A DNA stretch of 30,585 bases from CAJBLF01 sp964495825 (GCA_964495825.1 CAZBWI010000005.1:1-30585), one strand, 5' to 3'; positions 17,784 to 29,270 are shown, counted from the stretch's first letter. A program made the numbers and translations. Notes: a model not told the origin generated them from the letters alone.

Positions 17784-18857
17784 TTATCCGTTGATGAACT
17801 CTTCAGTAAATTCTTCTGAGAAGTTACTAAGACATACTGTACTACAGAATGCAAGGCTAGGATTATCATTATTGAGTATTCCATCAGTATCTCAAAGTGT
17901 ATCACCATCGTCACATTGTTCGAAACTCACTGCTCCTGGATCAGCAACACCATCACCATTGCTATCATATGGTGAACTTCATTCAGGATCAAGGATTTCG
18001 TCTCAACATCTTGGAACAGCTGTTCATCCGTTACCACATCCGGCTGGACAATATCCTGGTTTTCCATTGTTAGGACCATCATCACAGGTTTCTCAGGTGA
18101 ATTGTTCTACATATGAACTATCGTATGTATCTATTATTCCATCACCACATCGGTGTAGCTCATAATTTCTACAGATTTTATTGATATCAGAGATGCGGTA
18201 TAGAGATGACCATTCTCTCTTCTGATTACCATTTGGTCAAGGAAGTACCGTGATATATGTTATTCCTGAATTTGCCATCCGATTCATATCAGGGACTTGA
18301 TTATATCGATAATTACTTGTATTATTAAGTCGACCAATAGCATATTTGTATCCATAATTATAAATAAATCATACTGTCTTTTTGTTGATGTTACCATCAG
18401 CTGGTTGTTCAAATACAACTTTGTTTGGTGTAGTAGCTATTCCTCTGATGGGGGTGTTGTATGGGAATGCTCGGCTAGCTCTCCAAAAAGTAGCGTCATC
18501 CAAAGGTCATAGTACATTGTTTGAAGCTATTTTGTAGAGCATGTTATTTTCTGGCATATAATATTTGACCGTAGTTCATGCTGTCGTTTCTGTTTGTCTG
18601 ATGATTTGTCCTGCTGTATAATCATGTGCATATCCGCTCAATGAGAAATTGCTGTTGAGATAAAGATAGAAGTCAGGAAGTCCATCAGCATCATTGTCTT
18701 GGTTGAGATAGATACGGCTGAGATTGGAACATGCAGGAAGTTCATAGTTATTTTCTATCGGCAGGATATTTTCTTCCCGTCCCGCAAGCGAAAATCCTCC
18801 TAGCAGAATGCTAGCGATGAGGAATGTTGCGATACCAAGATTCATTTTTGTTTTCAT
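17784..18857 (-). CDS. Secreted protein with two CGDG...CDDG disulfide repeats (code 25)
   Basis: 357 aa, second gene of the surface operon. It starts at ATG 18857 with a signal peptide (MKTKMNLGIATFLIASILLG GFSLA, split at 20). The mature part begins with an acidic segment (LNQDNDADGLPDFYLYLNSN) that resembles a calcium-binding D-x-D-x-D-G-x-x-D loop. Two cysteine-rich repeats follow, near residues 236 (CGDGIIDTYDSS...ETCDDGPNNGKPGYC) and 283 (CGDEILDPEG...EQCDDGDTLGDTDG). It ends NFSEEFTEEFING. The ATG at 18971 gives a long unrelated N-terminus overlapping the preceding gene, so I rejected it. The repeats mark it as a partner of the two larger downstream proteins. Confidence 0.87.
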
Positions 18858-18888
18858 GTGTTTAGGTATATAAGGTAAGATAAAATGC

Positions 18889-21800
18889 TTATTCATTATC
18901 ACCACTACCGGCATCAATACCACCACCATTAGTACTTCATCATGATCATCATGATCATCCCGTAGTGACAATTGCTTCAGGTTGTTTTTCTTTGTAGGTT
19001 GAGTGATGATGTATTAGACTGACTTTTTCTTCTTGAGCGATGACTTTGCTGGTGATAGAATGGCTCTTGCTATAGATGTTCATACCGTTTTCGTAGATTT
19101 TTTCAGATTCTCATGTTGCTGTATATCTACCTGGAAGCTTATCGACAACATTAGGGTTGAGTGATGCAATGGAAACATTTACTATTTCCATACCTATTGA
19201 TTCGTTACAACATTCTCCAAGCAGATAAAATACCATATTCCTTTCTATAATTATTTTTTCTCAAGAGTCAATAAGTTCACCATTCATAATCTTTTTGATA
19301 TTTCCCCGTGTTTTATGATAATCTCATTCTACAAATATAGGTACTGACTCACCTTTTGCAGCTATTTTATTCTCCAAGGTCTTGGCAAAATATTCGACTT
19401 CCTTTTCATTCTTCTGGAAGTTTTCCAAGAACCATTTCTCTGCAGCAGCCTTATTACTGTTACTTATATTGTACAATTTTACTTGGGATGTCGTATTGCC
19501 GAGCGAAGTCATGGAGAATTTTACGTTCTTGTACTGAGAACCGTAGTTCCTGTAAAATGCCGTGTATCCCATGAGATTCGGTATTACATCAGGGGAGTCG
19601 TTGTAGTAAGTTGTAGTCGATTTTGCCCATATATCCCTTTGTTGCTTTACCTCATTCAAAACATTCTGAGGAATAATATTGTTAGATGGTCAAGTGAGTT
19701 TTTCCCATCATGGTCTATGATTCGTTAATATTTGAGCTATATTTTTACCTGAATACCAACCTTCTTTTGCAAAAATCTGTTTTAATCTATCTACTATATA
19801 TGTCTTGGTATACCGGTCATCTGATTTCATATATGTTATCAGATTATCGATATTGGTTACTTTGCTTCATTCTAGTAATGTTTTTAGATATCCAAGCGCT
19901 TTAGTAATTTCCGTATTGTTGATATATTGATCATCCAAGACATTGCTTGCTGCTGATAGATATTCAAGATAGTCAGGTTTGCTCTTTTTATTTTCATCTT
20001 TCTCAAGATCCTTGATATCTCATTCCAAGGTACTGAGCAACGACTGCACTTTATAGAGTTCAGACGCAGATTCATATTCGAAAAATTTATCCGTCGTACC
20101 GTTGAATACTTGTACGCTTTTCCGATTTGCATCTATTTTTTCTGCTTCTGTCTTCGCTTTTTCATGTTCTTTATTGTCGATGTATTTCAGCGTGAATTTG
20201 TCAGTAGGATAATCGATGAGAGAAATCCTATACGTTAAATCGGTATTCTTCGTGATGATGAGCGTTCAGAATTTCAATTCTTTTGATTCAAGATCAGAAG
20301 GTATAAGTGTTGTCGTCTTTTTAAGATCCTCTGGTACCTTAACCTTGCCATCAGTAAAGAATTGACTGACATCCTTTTTGACCTCTTCAATCTTTTGCGT
20401 GTTTTGTCATGTAAGTTTATTGATAAAATCATGAGTAAGCTTATCTTGTGTCAATGCTTTGTATCCAGTCATTCTGTCTGTCACTTGTTCAATAGTGCTG
20501 ACTACATTATCCTTGGTTACACGATGTGCATCATCAAGCTTGTTGGTACCTAGACAAAGGATTCTGCGGATACCCTTAGCTTCAGTGACAGTATATGTTC
20601 AGATATCACCGACATTCCCGATGATAAGTTTGTTGCCTTCCAATGAGAAATTCTTCTCTGCTTCTGTAGTAGCATGCAGATTGAGAAATCTTGCTAACGT
20701 AAGATCTTTTGGGGTTTTGTTGTCAGGAGTAAATGTTACGATGAGTTTGTTGCTTGCAAAATCTGTTGTGAAATTCAATCTTGAATCATGGTAAAATGCA
20801 GTAAGATATTTTGCATATTTGTTCAGATCGCTAAATGGCGATTTGAGATAATCAATATCCAAACCTTGCCCCATCTCGTATTGTGTATAGAGATATTGCT
20901 GATCATTTGGTACGTACATATTCCTCCATGTTGAGAGTCTGAGTCCGACATAGATACCGAAGATACCAAATCTATCTTGTTCACGTTGAGTTTCAGCTCA
21001 TCCGGTTCCAGCAATCATCGATCATGCATCGATGCCTTGTCCGACAGTCACATCAGCTTGAGGTGTCTCGTCTGTTGTATTTCATTTCCCCTTTCTCGTC
21101 TGGAGGGTAAGTGCGTTCGTTGTTACCCCAAAGGAAAGTTTTGTCAGCGATAGTTTGCCATGAAGTCCTGCAATAACATCATGTCTTCGTTGTTCGATAT
21201 TTCCTGATTGGAGGATTTCGAGTAATGCATTAATCGCAGTTTTTTTGTTGGATTTATCAAGAAGTTTAATTTTCCCTTGATTTCAGAAAAATCCATGAGC
21301 ATCCATATACCTAATGATAAAGTCTACATTATCACGAAGATGTTGCTTATTGGTAGATACAAAATTTTTGTATCCATCACCTGTATAGCTATTGATCTGG
21401 TCGTACAAGAATTTTTGCAATTTTGTTTGATCATGGAGATCATTAACGTTCATATCGTTGATATTGAAGATTTCTGCTGAGATTTTTTCATATTGTTCGT
21501 TAAGCTGATTGATTCCAGTTTCTGGATCCTTTTGTCGATTGATACCAGCAGAAGCTTCTACTCAGATACCACTAGTTCCTGCACTAGCTCCAGCTCCTGC
21601 TTCTAGTCAAAGATATTTCGCACTTTTTACTTGTGATAAATCTGCATTGATAACTTTTGTGTAATTATATTGTTCAGCGATTTCACCATTGAGTCCAATA
21701 TACACATCTACACCTTGAGGTCATACAATAATTCCTGGTCCTGCTTGTCGATTCCATGTTGTTCTTCAAGATGTGCTTTTTCCTACTTGTCATATTCAGA

Positions 21801-23937
21801 GAGTTATTCTGAGTCCATCTGTAGCACTAAAGTGAATTCCGCCTCCGGCAAGTGTTTTGACGGTTTCTTGTAATATCTCATTTTTTACTGATTTGAGTTC
21901 TCGTGATTTACTTACTCATGCCATTTGGAGTGTAGTCTGAGCACCATCATTAGTCGTGATGGTGACATTATCCAAAGCTCTCATGATACTCGTGAAGATC
22001 GTTTCTCTGACACGCACTATTCATTGTGTCTGGATAAGTTGTCTGAGTGCCTGTTGTTCTGTATCATTCATATTTTTGACCTTGGTCAATCGATTGTCTA
22101 TTTCAGCTTTTATTTGTTCTTTGGTAGTATCTAATTTTGCGAGTAACTCTGTATCATCTCCAACTAAAGTTTCATACAGATCAGGAGTGACTTCTTGACT
22201 TCAGCCGTTAATTTTTTTGATTGCATCGAGAAAAAATATCTTCATCTCAGGCATTCCTGGAATACTGTTACTTTCCTCATCTTCGTATCCATTGATAAGT
22301 TTTACAAGGTTATCTTTGGTACATTCTGATGGATTGGTGAGCATAGTGTTAAATAGTGTATTAGTATGTATTCTTTGATCAGTGATATTCATATTGTGGA
22401 TGATGTTACTTATCACCAATTGTTCTCACTTACCTTTACCAAGTTCTACATCTTTGGTAGCGATAGCTTGTTCAATCGTCCACATCACCTGTTGGCCAAA
22501 AAGAGTTCCAACATCTCATTGATTCTTTTGTTGGATATTGTATTTCTTTTGATATTCTGCAGAAAGTTGTCCGTCTCCATTGAAATCGCAGAGGAATGCA
22601 AAGACATTATCTTCATTAATCTTTGATTCTCTTGGATATCATTGTTTTTCTTTTTTCTTAAGATTATCTTCTCTGCTTTGTCCCGTGATTTCCAACGCAT
22701 TATTCCATTCTTTTACTGTCATTTCGATATCGTCCTTGGATTGGACAAGTGATGCAAAGGTATCGAGATCTTTTCGTTTTGCTCTTGTAAGAATTTTTAC
22801 GATTTTGTTGATTTCATCATCAAGTCCTCATTTGCGCTGGTATGTGATTAAATTGTTATCAATCAGATCTTTGATGTTTTTTTTAAGTGTTTTTTCATTG
22901 CCACCTATACTTATTTCTCAGGTATTATCGTCCTGACTCAGACCATTGATTCCATCATATATTTGTTTATATTTGTAATTTGGGTCATTGTCATTGTCCA
23001 AATCCTTATATGTTACTGCTTTGCGGAGAGCTATGATGATGCCTGCTAGTCCATCTTCTTTGCTGAGATTGATATTAAAGGTTCATTTTCTGATCTCTTT
23101 TTTTTCTTCATCATCAAAAATACGTTCCATGACTTTTCTGAGGTTTCTTGGTTTGTCATCTTTGTAGATATTTTCTATTTCATATCCTTTATTAAGAATT
23201 GCTACATCCCATGAGCGATATCCATCTACATAATCACTCACCATGGTATATGGTTCTTTTTCCTTAGATGTTTGATTTGCAGGAACATCAAAAAACGGTG
23301 AGTTATCAGGTGAAGATGGAGAGGTAATATCTGTTTTTAGCGATGATGTGTTGACTTGAGTTCGTAAATCATTGATCTCTATCTTGAATTTGTCACCAGC
23401 AAGATTTTTGATGTTATCAAAATAGAGATCAGTTTCTGCAAACAATGTATTTGCAAATTTTTGTGATAATGTTGTAAGTTTTTGTTTTCTTTGTTGTTCG
23501 TCACTGGTATTTATGATATCTTGTATGTCTTGTGTATGTGTGTGAGCGAACGCATCAAACTTCTGTTCAGCGATATAATCCATCTCTTTTTCAAATAGAG
23601 CAAATTGTGCCTCAAAATCAGCATTCAAATCTATTTTATCAACCATGATTTTTGCTTTCAACTGATTATATTTTTCTTGCTGTAAATTTGTCTGTATTTC
23701 TTTTTTCAATTCCAAAAGATTGGATTTGACATTTTTTATCGGAGCAATCCATGTATCTACTTGGTTTCCCGTAGTGTTTTCTTGTGTGTTGCTTAGGACT
23801 ATTTTCCCCATATACTTGAGTTTCCTCTCAAATAAAAGCTTGATTGCGTAAGACAATACTCCCATATATCCATAGTAATGTGTAGGATGTTGTCTTATGT
23901 ATATCAGTATTTGTGATACATCTATAATAGTACTCAT
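18889..23937 (-). CDS. Giant 1682-aa protein, first gene of the surface operon (code 25)
   Basis: One uninterrupted code-25 frame of 1682 codons to TAA at 18889. The only fully standard-code segment is the N-terminal 290 residues. No family recognised. Residues 1-650 are mostly charged and helical, with coiled-coil character (LLELKKEIQTNLQQEKYNQL) and a DFNGDGQLS loop near 440 that looks like an EF-hand. Residues about 660-1010 change to glycine-rich, alternating beta segments (GIHFSATDGLRITLGIGQVG; VDVYIGLNGEIAEQYNY; FGIFGIYVGLRLSTWR) reminiscent of beta-barrel strands. Residues 1010-1640 are again alpha/beta and Lys-rich. The tail is Gly/Ser-rich with TGA glycines. I see no classical signal peptide from ATG 23937; the codons further upstream lack an ATG. 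It ends 31 nt before the next gene. Confidence 0.88.
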
Positions 23938-24100
23938 AAACAAAATATTTGTGCAATTTCGGTCCAATTTGACGCTATTTCAACTTCCGTTTTTGATAAA
24001 ATATGATATAATAATAGAAATTATGTTCAGTTATAAAAAATATCAGACATCCGGGATATAGTAAATAACACTATCTATGAAAAAATTTTTTCCAAAAAAA

Positions 24101-24123
24101 GAAAAAAAGAGACCAGAAGTCTC
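24101..24123 (-). terminator. Terminator of tRNA-Thr
   Basis: On the minus strand GAGAC-TTCTG-GTCTC is a 5-bp stem with a 5-nt loop, followed by seven T residues and a further T-rich run. It lies 17 nt after the tRNA-Thr 3' end and separates the tRNA from the surface operon, which must have its own promoter between 23940 and 24100 (none clear). Confidence 0.65.
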
Positions 24124-24139
24124 ATGATATTTTTTCATT

Positions 24140-24212
24140 AGCCACGGACCGGGATTGAACCGGCGACCTCACCCTTACCATGGGTGCGCTCTACCTACTG
24201 AGCTACCGCGGC
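24140..24212 (-). tRNA. tRNA-Thr (anticodon GGU)
   Basis: Complete cloverleaf on the minus strand: acceptor GCCGCGG/CCGTGGC (one G-U), D arm GCTC...GAGC, anticodon stem CACCC/GGGTG with loop ATGGTAA (anticodon GGT), T arm GCCGG-TTCAATC-CCGGT, discriminator T. CCA is not encoded, unlike in the tRNA-Lys of this window. It has its own promoter and terminator. Confidence 0.95.
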
Positions 24213-24231
24213 ATCTCTCTCAGATCGCATG

Positions 24232-24259
24232 CTTATACAAAAAATTTATAAAAAAACAA
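24232..24259 (-). promoter_or_regulatory. Probable tRNA-Thr promoter
   Basis: On the minus strand TTGTTT is separated by 16 nt from TATAAG; transcription would begin about 10 nt before the tRNA 5' end. The spacing agrees with the other promoters found here. Confidence 0.5.
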
Positions 24260-24312
24260 TCAAAAAAAGATGATGTGTCGATGATACTGTTTTTTTGTGT
24301 ATATGATCTATG

Positions 24313-27300
24313 TTATGGAAAGAATTTTTTGAGGTCGTGGAGGAGTGTTCTTGGCGAGCTTGTTTTAGTAACAGAAGAAGCTGATGCATGTGATTGCTCT
24401 TCTGTTTTTTCTTCTTTTGTAGAAGTGAAGACTGATATGAGATATTCAAGGAATGTTTTGATAGTATTTCCTATCCTCGTCGCTGGTTTGGTTATGACAG
24501 TTGGTATAATAGTTGTAATGGGTTTATTAGTTGGTGTTGAGGGCGTAGGAGATGATGCAGGAGCGGTGGCGTGGTGAGAAAGGTCGGTTCTTTGGACAAG
24601 ATCAGGATGATTTTTGATGTAATCTAGTAGATGTATCACTGTCTGTTGAGTGATTTTGTGGATATCTCAGATGATACCTATTTTGGCTACTGCATCGACA
24701 TGTTTTTTGTATCGTCATACAGGATCTACACCGAGAGGGATATTGTATGTATTTCCGTAGAGTATTCTGGAAATCGTTGTGTAGAGCATTTCGCGTGTCA
24801 CGAGAGCATCAGGTTTAAACTGGGTTTGCTGATCAATTCCGTTTTCATGGAATCACATTATTCATTTTTGGCATACCTCCATGATTGCTTGATATTCTGA
24901 TGTGGTAACATAATTTGTATCAGAAAATGTACATGATAATCTAGGATTTGTAGGGAGGATAACGACCTGTTTGATAAAAGGACTGAGTAATAATGCAAGA
25001 TCTTTTCTGGTAATTTCTTTGGTGTCATCTGGTTGTGCTTGTGGAGAGGTAGCAACACCATGTATAGGTGATGTAGGTGGTGTTCAACACATCCTGTCAT
25101 ATGCACTTGCTGTGAAATCTCATTCTGGACAATTATCAGGGATGAGCGGAGTTCATCCTCATCCTCCACCGCCTCCTCCTCACAACGGAGGGTTGGAACA
25201 ATTATTTGTATTGAAAGTACATCATGTTGTACAGCTTAATGTTCATTGAGTATATCAGAATGTTGAACAACTCTTATTGTTGAGATTAGTTCAATCACAT
25301 TCTTCTCAAGTTTCCAAAATATTATTCCCACAAATAGGGAGATGTGGAGGGATAATATGTAGAGTTGAACTACTTAGTGTACTACTGGTTAATATTTTTG
25401 TATAATCAGAGCTTTGTATACCAATAAACAAATCAATAGTTCAAGTAGTATAGAGAGGAGCAATAGTAAATGGTAGTTGTATATTATGGTTTTCTTGAAA
25501 AGGGATAGGAAGTATAGGGAAAGCTAAAGCAGACGCATAAAAAAATGTACCATCTCATGTTCCACATCCTTCAGTTCATAATCTAGTAATATCCACTGTA
25601 AATAATTTTTTTAGACACAAAGCGAATCATTCTGAATAACATCATTCTTTGGTATAGTTTGATAGTCCATATGCAATCATTGCTCATCGTGTATGTTCAT
25701 CTCGATCAATATAATCTCTTTTGTTGGTTAGATAGTTAAAAAATGAAGAATAGGTACCAGAAAAATTATTATATACTCGTTCATTCAATGCAGTTACATA
25801 TGGTCATGTATTTGCAGTAATCAGTTGATTGAAACATATATCTCATGTGTTTGTTCCATATTCTCTTCGTGGATATATGGTAAAAGGGAGAGTTCATGTA
25901 TATTGAGAACTATCTAATAGTAGAGAGTTTGCTAAAGATCATGAAACAAGAAGTCAAATAAGTAATCCACTAGTATCGCGATTACTGGTATTGGTGATAG
26001 TGATAGGGATAGTAATGGGCGATCATGCAACATATGTTTGATTGTTATCTATTTGTATTTCAGAAGATACAGTAATATATGCATATTGTGTTTTCCAATC
26101 TTTTTGACGATCAGGAATAGTAAAATAGGTATTCAAAAAAGATAGTATATTAGCGTCATGTGGTGTATATATACCATCAGTTTCTAATTGGTTGTAGGAG
26201 ATGTCACTTTGGTGTGGAATCAAAGATGTAAGGGTAGTTATGCTAGAAGGTATCTCTCAGGTAAGAAAGTTCCCTGCTAGATTAATTGATGTGAGAGGAA
26301 GGCGAGAAAAGAGAGGAGTTAATCTTTCCAAAGAATCTTTAATCTTGTTATAAGAAATATCGAAATGTTGTAAATGAGATCATGAAATACTATCAGGAAT
26401 TTGAGTAATAGTATTGTTGTCAATGATAAGAGTTGTAAGGTTTGGTAAGAGATAAATTTCAGGTCATATTCATCATCTGCTATTGGTAGTAAAGAGTGTC
26501 GAAATAGAATTAAAACTTACAGAGAGGGATTGCAACGGGCTCTTGGAAGAAAAATTTGGTAACGTAGAGAGTGAATTGTATGATGCATCAAAAGTAGTGA
26601 GGAGGGGAATATATACAACATTTCAAATATTATTGATTTTGTTTTTTGCTATAAAAAATGATTGTAAATTGCTAAAATTGGAAACAGTACTTGGAATAGT
26701 GGAGAAATAATTTCTGTCAAGATTAAGGTAATTGAGTGATGATAACATAGTTAGTTTTTCTCGAGATGTGTCATCTAGGAGATTGTAAGAAATATCCAAT
26801 TCATGAATACGATTTATTTTGCTCCATAAAGTAAATGGTGGAAGTGAATCAATAGAGTTATGACTTATATTTAGTGTAATAAGTGAATACAAAAAAGTAA
26901 GAGGAGTAATATCACTAATATGATTGTAAGAAAGATTGATTGATTTCAATAAGGGCAAAGATCATTCATATATGTCTCAAATGCCATATAGATTGTTGTG
27001 TGTCATAGAAAGATTTTCCAAAAAAGGTAAGTTTGTAAGTGTTGAAGGCAATGTTCATGATAAATTATTGTTGTTTAATGTAATGGTTGATATATGTGAA
27101 GTTCATTCTACAAGAGTACATCAGATACCATACCAAGAACATACTGTAGGACTTACTCATCGAGATGTATTAACTGCTCGATATTCTCAATCTGTACTGT
27201 TGTAGAGCTCAATAAGTGCCTCACATTCTGAAGATGGTACATCAGTAGTGCTCATACATATGCTCGGTGATATGTCAGCAGCAGCATGATCAGGTATATG

Positions 27301-27477
27301 ATATAGGATTCATACTATGCTCAAAAAAAATACTATAGCTTTTATCACTGCAAAAGATCAGAAAAATCCTAAAATATAGTGATATTTATAGGTTTTTATA
27401 TGTTTACAAAAACAACAGTACGGCTTTTTGATACATGGTACGAGGTGACTGAACCAGATCTTTTTTTTCATGGACAT
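24313..27477 (-). CDS. Surface protein: leucine-rich repeats, Ig-like region, Gly hinge, SLH-like repeats (code 25)
   Basis: 1054 aa; all triplets checked, TAA at 24313. Residues 37-60 are a hydrophobic signal or anchor segment. An LRR N-cap follows (CEALIELYNSTDG, then CSWYGIGC), the type known from plant-like LRR proteins. Residues about 118-430 are leucine-rich repeats (LLKSINLSYNHISDITPL; LNISHNSIDSLPPF; LNYLNLDRNYFSTIPSTV), a classic protein- or ligand-binding surface. Residues 440-700 look Ig/DUF11-like, and residues 766-775 are ten glycines. SLH-like repeats span about 815-950 (TQFKPDALVTREMLYTTISR). The end is Pro/Thr-rich and basic. The promoter places the RNA start near 27504, so ATG 27477 (or 27471) is preferred over GTG 27348. 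No catalytic motif is visible. Confidence 0.88.
25153..25182 (-). repeat. Ten-glycine hinge in the LRR protein
   Basis: Ten consecutive glycine codons, three of them TGA, connect the extracellular LRR/Ig part to the SLH-like anchor. The arrangement parallels the 24-codon Gly/Ser tract of the beta-helix protein. Confidence 0.9.
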
Positions 27478-27510
27478 GATGAAAAAATAAATTCATTATA
27501 TATAGTATAT

Positions 27511-27538
27511 AGTATACCCAAAAAATTTTTTCTGTCAA
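27511..27538 (-). promoter_or_regulatory. Promoter of the LRR surface gene
   Basis: On the minus strand a perfect TTGACA is separated by 16 nt (AAAAAATTTTTT inside) from TATACT. The predicted start near 27504 gives a leader of about 27 nt to ATG 27477. It is divergent from the aminopeptidase promoter less than 30 bp away, so the two may influence each other. Confidence 0.75.
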
Positions 27539-27562
27539 AAAATGCATGCGTTGTTTTCGTAA

Positions 27563-27590
27563 TTGAAAATATTTCAAAAATAAATATACT
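27563..27590 (+). promoter_or_regulatory. Promoter of the aminopeptidase gene
   Basis: TTGAAA, a 16-nt spacer and TATACT; the predicted transcription start is near 27597, about 30 nt before the ATG. It is back to back with the LRR gene promoter. Confidence 0.65.
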
Positions 27591-27626
27591 GAATTCTCCA
27601 AATTTATTCTGATTATCTTTCGAAGA

Positions 27627-28829
27627 ATGACCTACCAACCTTCATACGAAATCCTCAAAAAATACGCTGATGTACTGGTGAAATTTGCTCTCCGAGGAGG
27701 AGAATGAGTGAAAAAAGATGATGTGATTTTTGTGCAGATTCCTGAGTGTGCTAAGCCATTCTATTTACCATTGCAGGAATCTATTCTCGAAGCAGGTGCG
27801 CATCCTATCATGGAATATCTACCTGACGGTGTCGCAAAGCATTTTTTTGATCATGCAAATGATGATCAGATTGTCTTCTATCCAAGCGAATTTTTCCACG
27901 GTAAGGTTGAACAGATGACGCATGTGATTTCTGTGATAGCAGAAGCGGACAAATATGAGCTCAAAGAAGTCGATCCCAAAAAATTAGCAGCCAGGATAGC
28001 GTCACGCAGACCATACAAAGAGAAACGCATGAAAAAAGAATTGGATGGTAAGATGACACGAACCTTAGGATTGTATGGTACTGAAGCAATGGCGAAGGAA
28101 GCTGGAATGTCTCTCGAAGAATATCGAAATGAAATCATCAGAGCTTGTTATCTAGACAAAGAAGATCCTATCGCAGAACGAAAAAAAGTAGTTGCTTCTA
28201 TCGAAGAAATCAAAAAAAAACTTGATGCATTAAAAATCGAATGGGTTCATGTCGAGTGAGAAGATGCTGATATCAAGATCAAAATCTGATCAAATAGAAG
28301 ACGATTGTGATGATGATGACGCAATATCCCTTCTTTCGAGATTTTTACATCACCTGATTGGAGATGAACAGAATGATGGATGAAATTCAATCAACCATTG
28401 TATAGATATGGGCAGGTGATCAAGGAGGTTTACTTAAAATTTGAGAAGGGTGTTATCGTAGCATTCGATGCATCAGAAAATAAACAACTTCTTGCAGAAA
28501 TGATTAAGATCGAGAATGCAAACAAAGTAGGAGAATTTTCTTTGACGGATGGAAGACATTCTCGTATCACAAGATTTATGTGAGAGACATTGTATGATGA
28601 GAATATGTGAGGACCGGAAGGCAATACGCATATCGCTATCTGATCTGCTTACAATGAAACATTTGTTGGCGATGCAAGTAAACTTACAGAAAAGGATTTG
28701 GATGAACTAGGATTCAATCAGAGTGCTGAACATACCGACATCGTTTCCACCAAACGTAGAAAAGTTACCGCTACGCTTTCCGACGGTACAGAGAAAATTA
28801 TTTATGAAAACGGCCAATTCACGGTCTAA
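27627..28829 (+). CDS. Peptidase family M29 aminopeptidase (code 25)
   Basis: 400 aa, the usual size for M29 metallo-aminopeptidases (aminopeptidase T/AmpS/PepS family), which remove N-terminal residues from peptides in the cytoplasm with two metal ions. Visible family blocks: MTYQPSYEILKKYADVLVKF at the start; R-N-IPSFEIFTSPD at residues 232-244 with probable metal ligand E238; GNTHIAIGSAYN with H335; and AEHTDIVS with H369 and D371 (family EHTD). Twelve glycines are TGA, including four in a row at residues 228-231 just before the IPSFEIF motif; under the standard code only a 183-aa fragment appears. It is probably used to recycle peptides in a host-dependent cell. It forms an operon with the 113-aa gene 64 nt downstream. 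Confidence 0.92.
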
Positions 28830-28856
28830 CTTGAAATTATAAAGCTTTTTCATAAT

Positions 28857-28886
28857 CTATCATCTATCATTTATCATTTATCATTT
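28857..28886 (+). repeat. ATCATTT tandem repeat before the 113-aa gene
   Basis: CTATCATCTATCATTTATCA followed by TTTATCATTT is a tandem array of a 7-nt unit ending 8 nt before ATG 28894. The same word lies before rpsG and rplY. There is no Shine-Dalgarno sequence. Confidence 0.6.
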
Positions 28887-28893
28887 CGTTGCA

Positions 28894-29235
28894 ATGGCAA
28901 GCAGAACAAATAAACAAGGTATCGCTAAAAAAAAAGCACAACAACAAAAACAAGCTTCTAGGATAAGAGGAACAAAGAGGTTTGATTATCCAAAGAGAAA
29001 ATTGACGATAGAAGAAGCAAAAGAGCTTGGAGTGATTGGAGTGGTAAAAAATCCTAAAGGTCATGAGTATAATCGATTTCTGAGAGGAAGAAAAGTCTGC
29101 CGGGAGACAAGACTTAGGACAGATCCAGATGGATATAGGTTTATCAAGACGCCATCAGGGTGATCAGAAGTTGTCGAAGCGCCTCAGTCAGGACGGACGA
29201 GAGGGAGATTGAGAAAAGCGACAATGAAACGTTAA
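28894..29235 (+). CDS. Unrecognised 113-aa basic protein (code 25)
   Basis: 113 aa from ATG 28894 to TAA 29235, with one TGA = Gly (residue 90). The N-terminus is Lys/Gln-rich (MASRTNKQGIAKKKAQQQKQ). A central part reads FDYPKRKLTIEEAKELGVIG and KGHEYNRFLRGRKVCRETRL, and the C-terminus is Arg-rich (SGRTRGRLRKATMKR). The composition and the ATCATTT leader, shared with ribosomal genes, hint at an RNA- or ribosome-associated protein. I do not recognise a family. It follows the aminopeptidase and precedes an intrinsic terminator. Confidence 0.8.
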
Positions 29236-29270
29236 CATACATGCAGAGTCCAAAATTCACAGTATATAGG

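Noticed and set aside
18576..18971. Alternative start at 18971 for the 357-aa Cys-rich protein
   Set aside because: It would overlap the end of the giant gene and add an acidic, His-rich leader before the obvious signal peptide at ATG 18857.
8773..28829. Dozens of broken ORFs that look like decaying pseudogenes
   Set aside because: All breaks on the coding strands are TGA; read as glycine the frames are continuous and carry coherent domains. No frameshift was needed.
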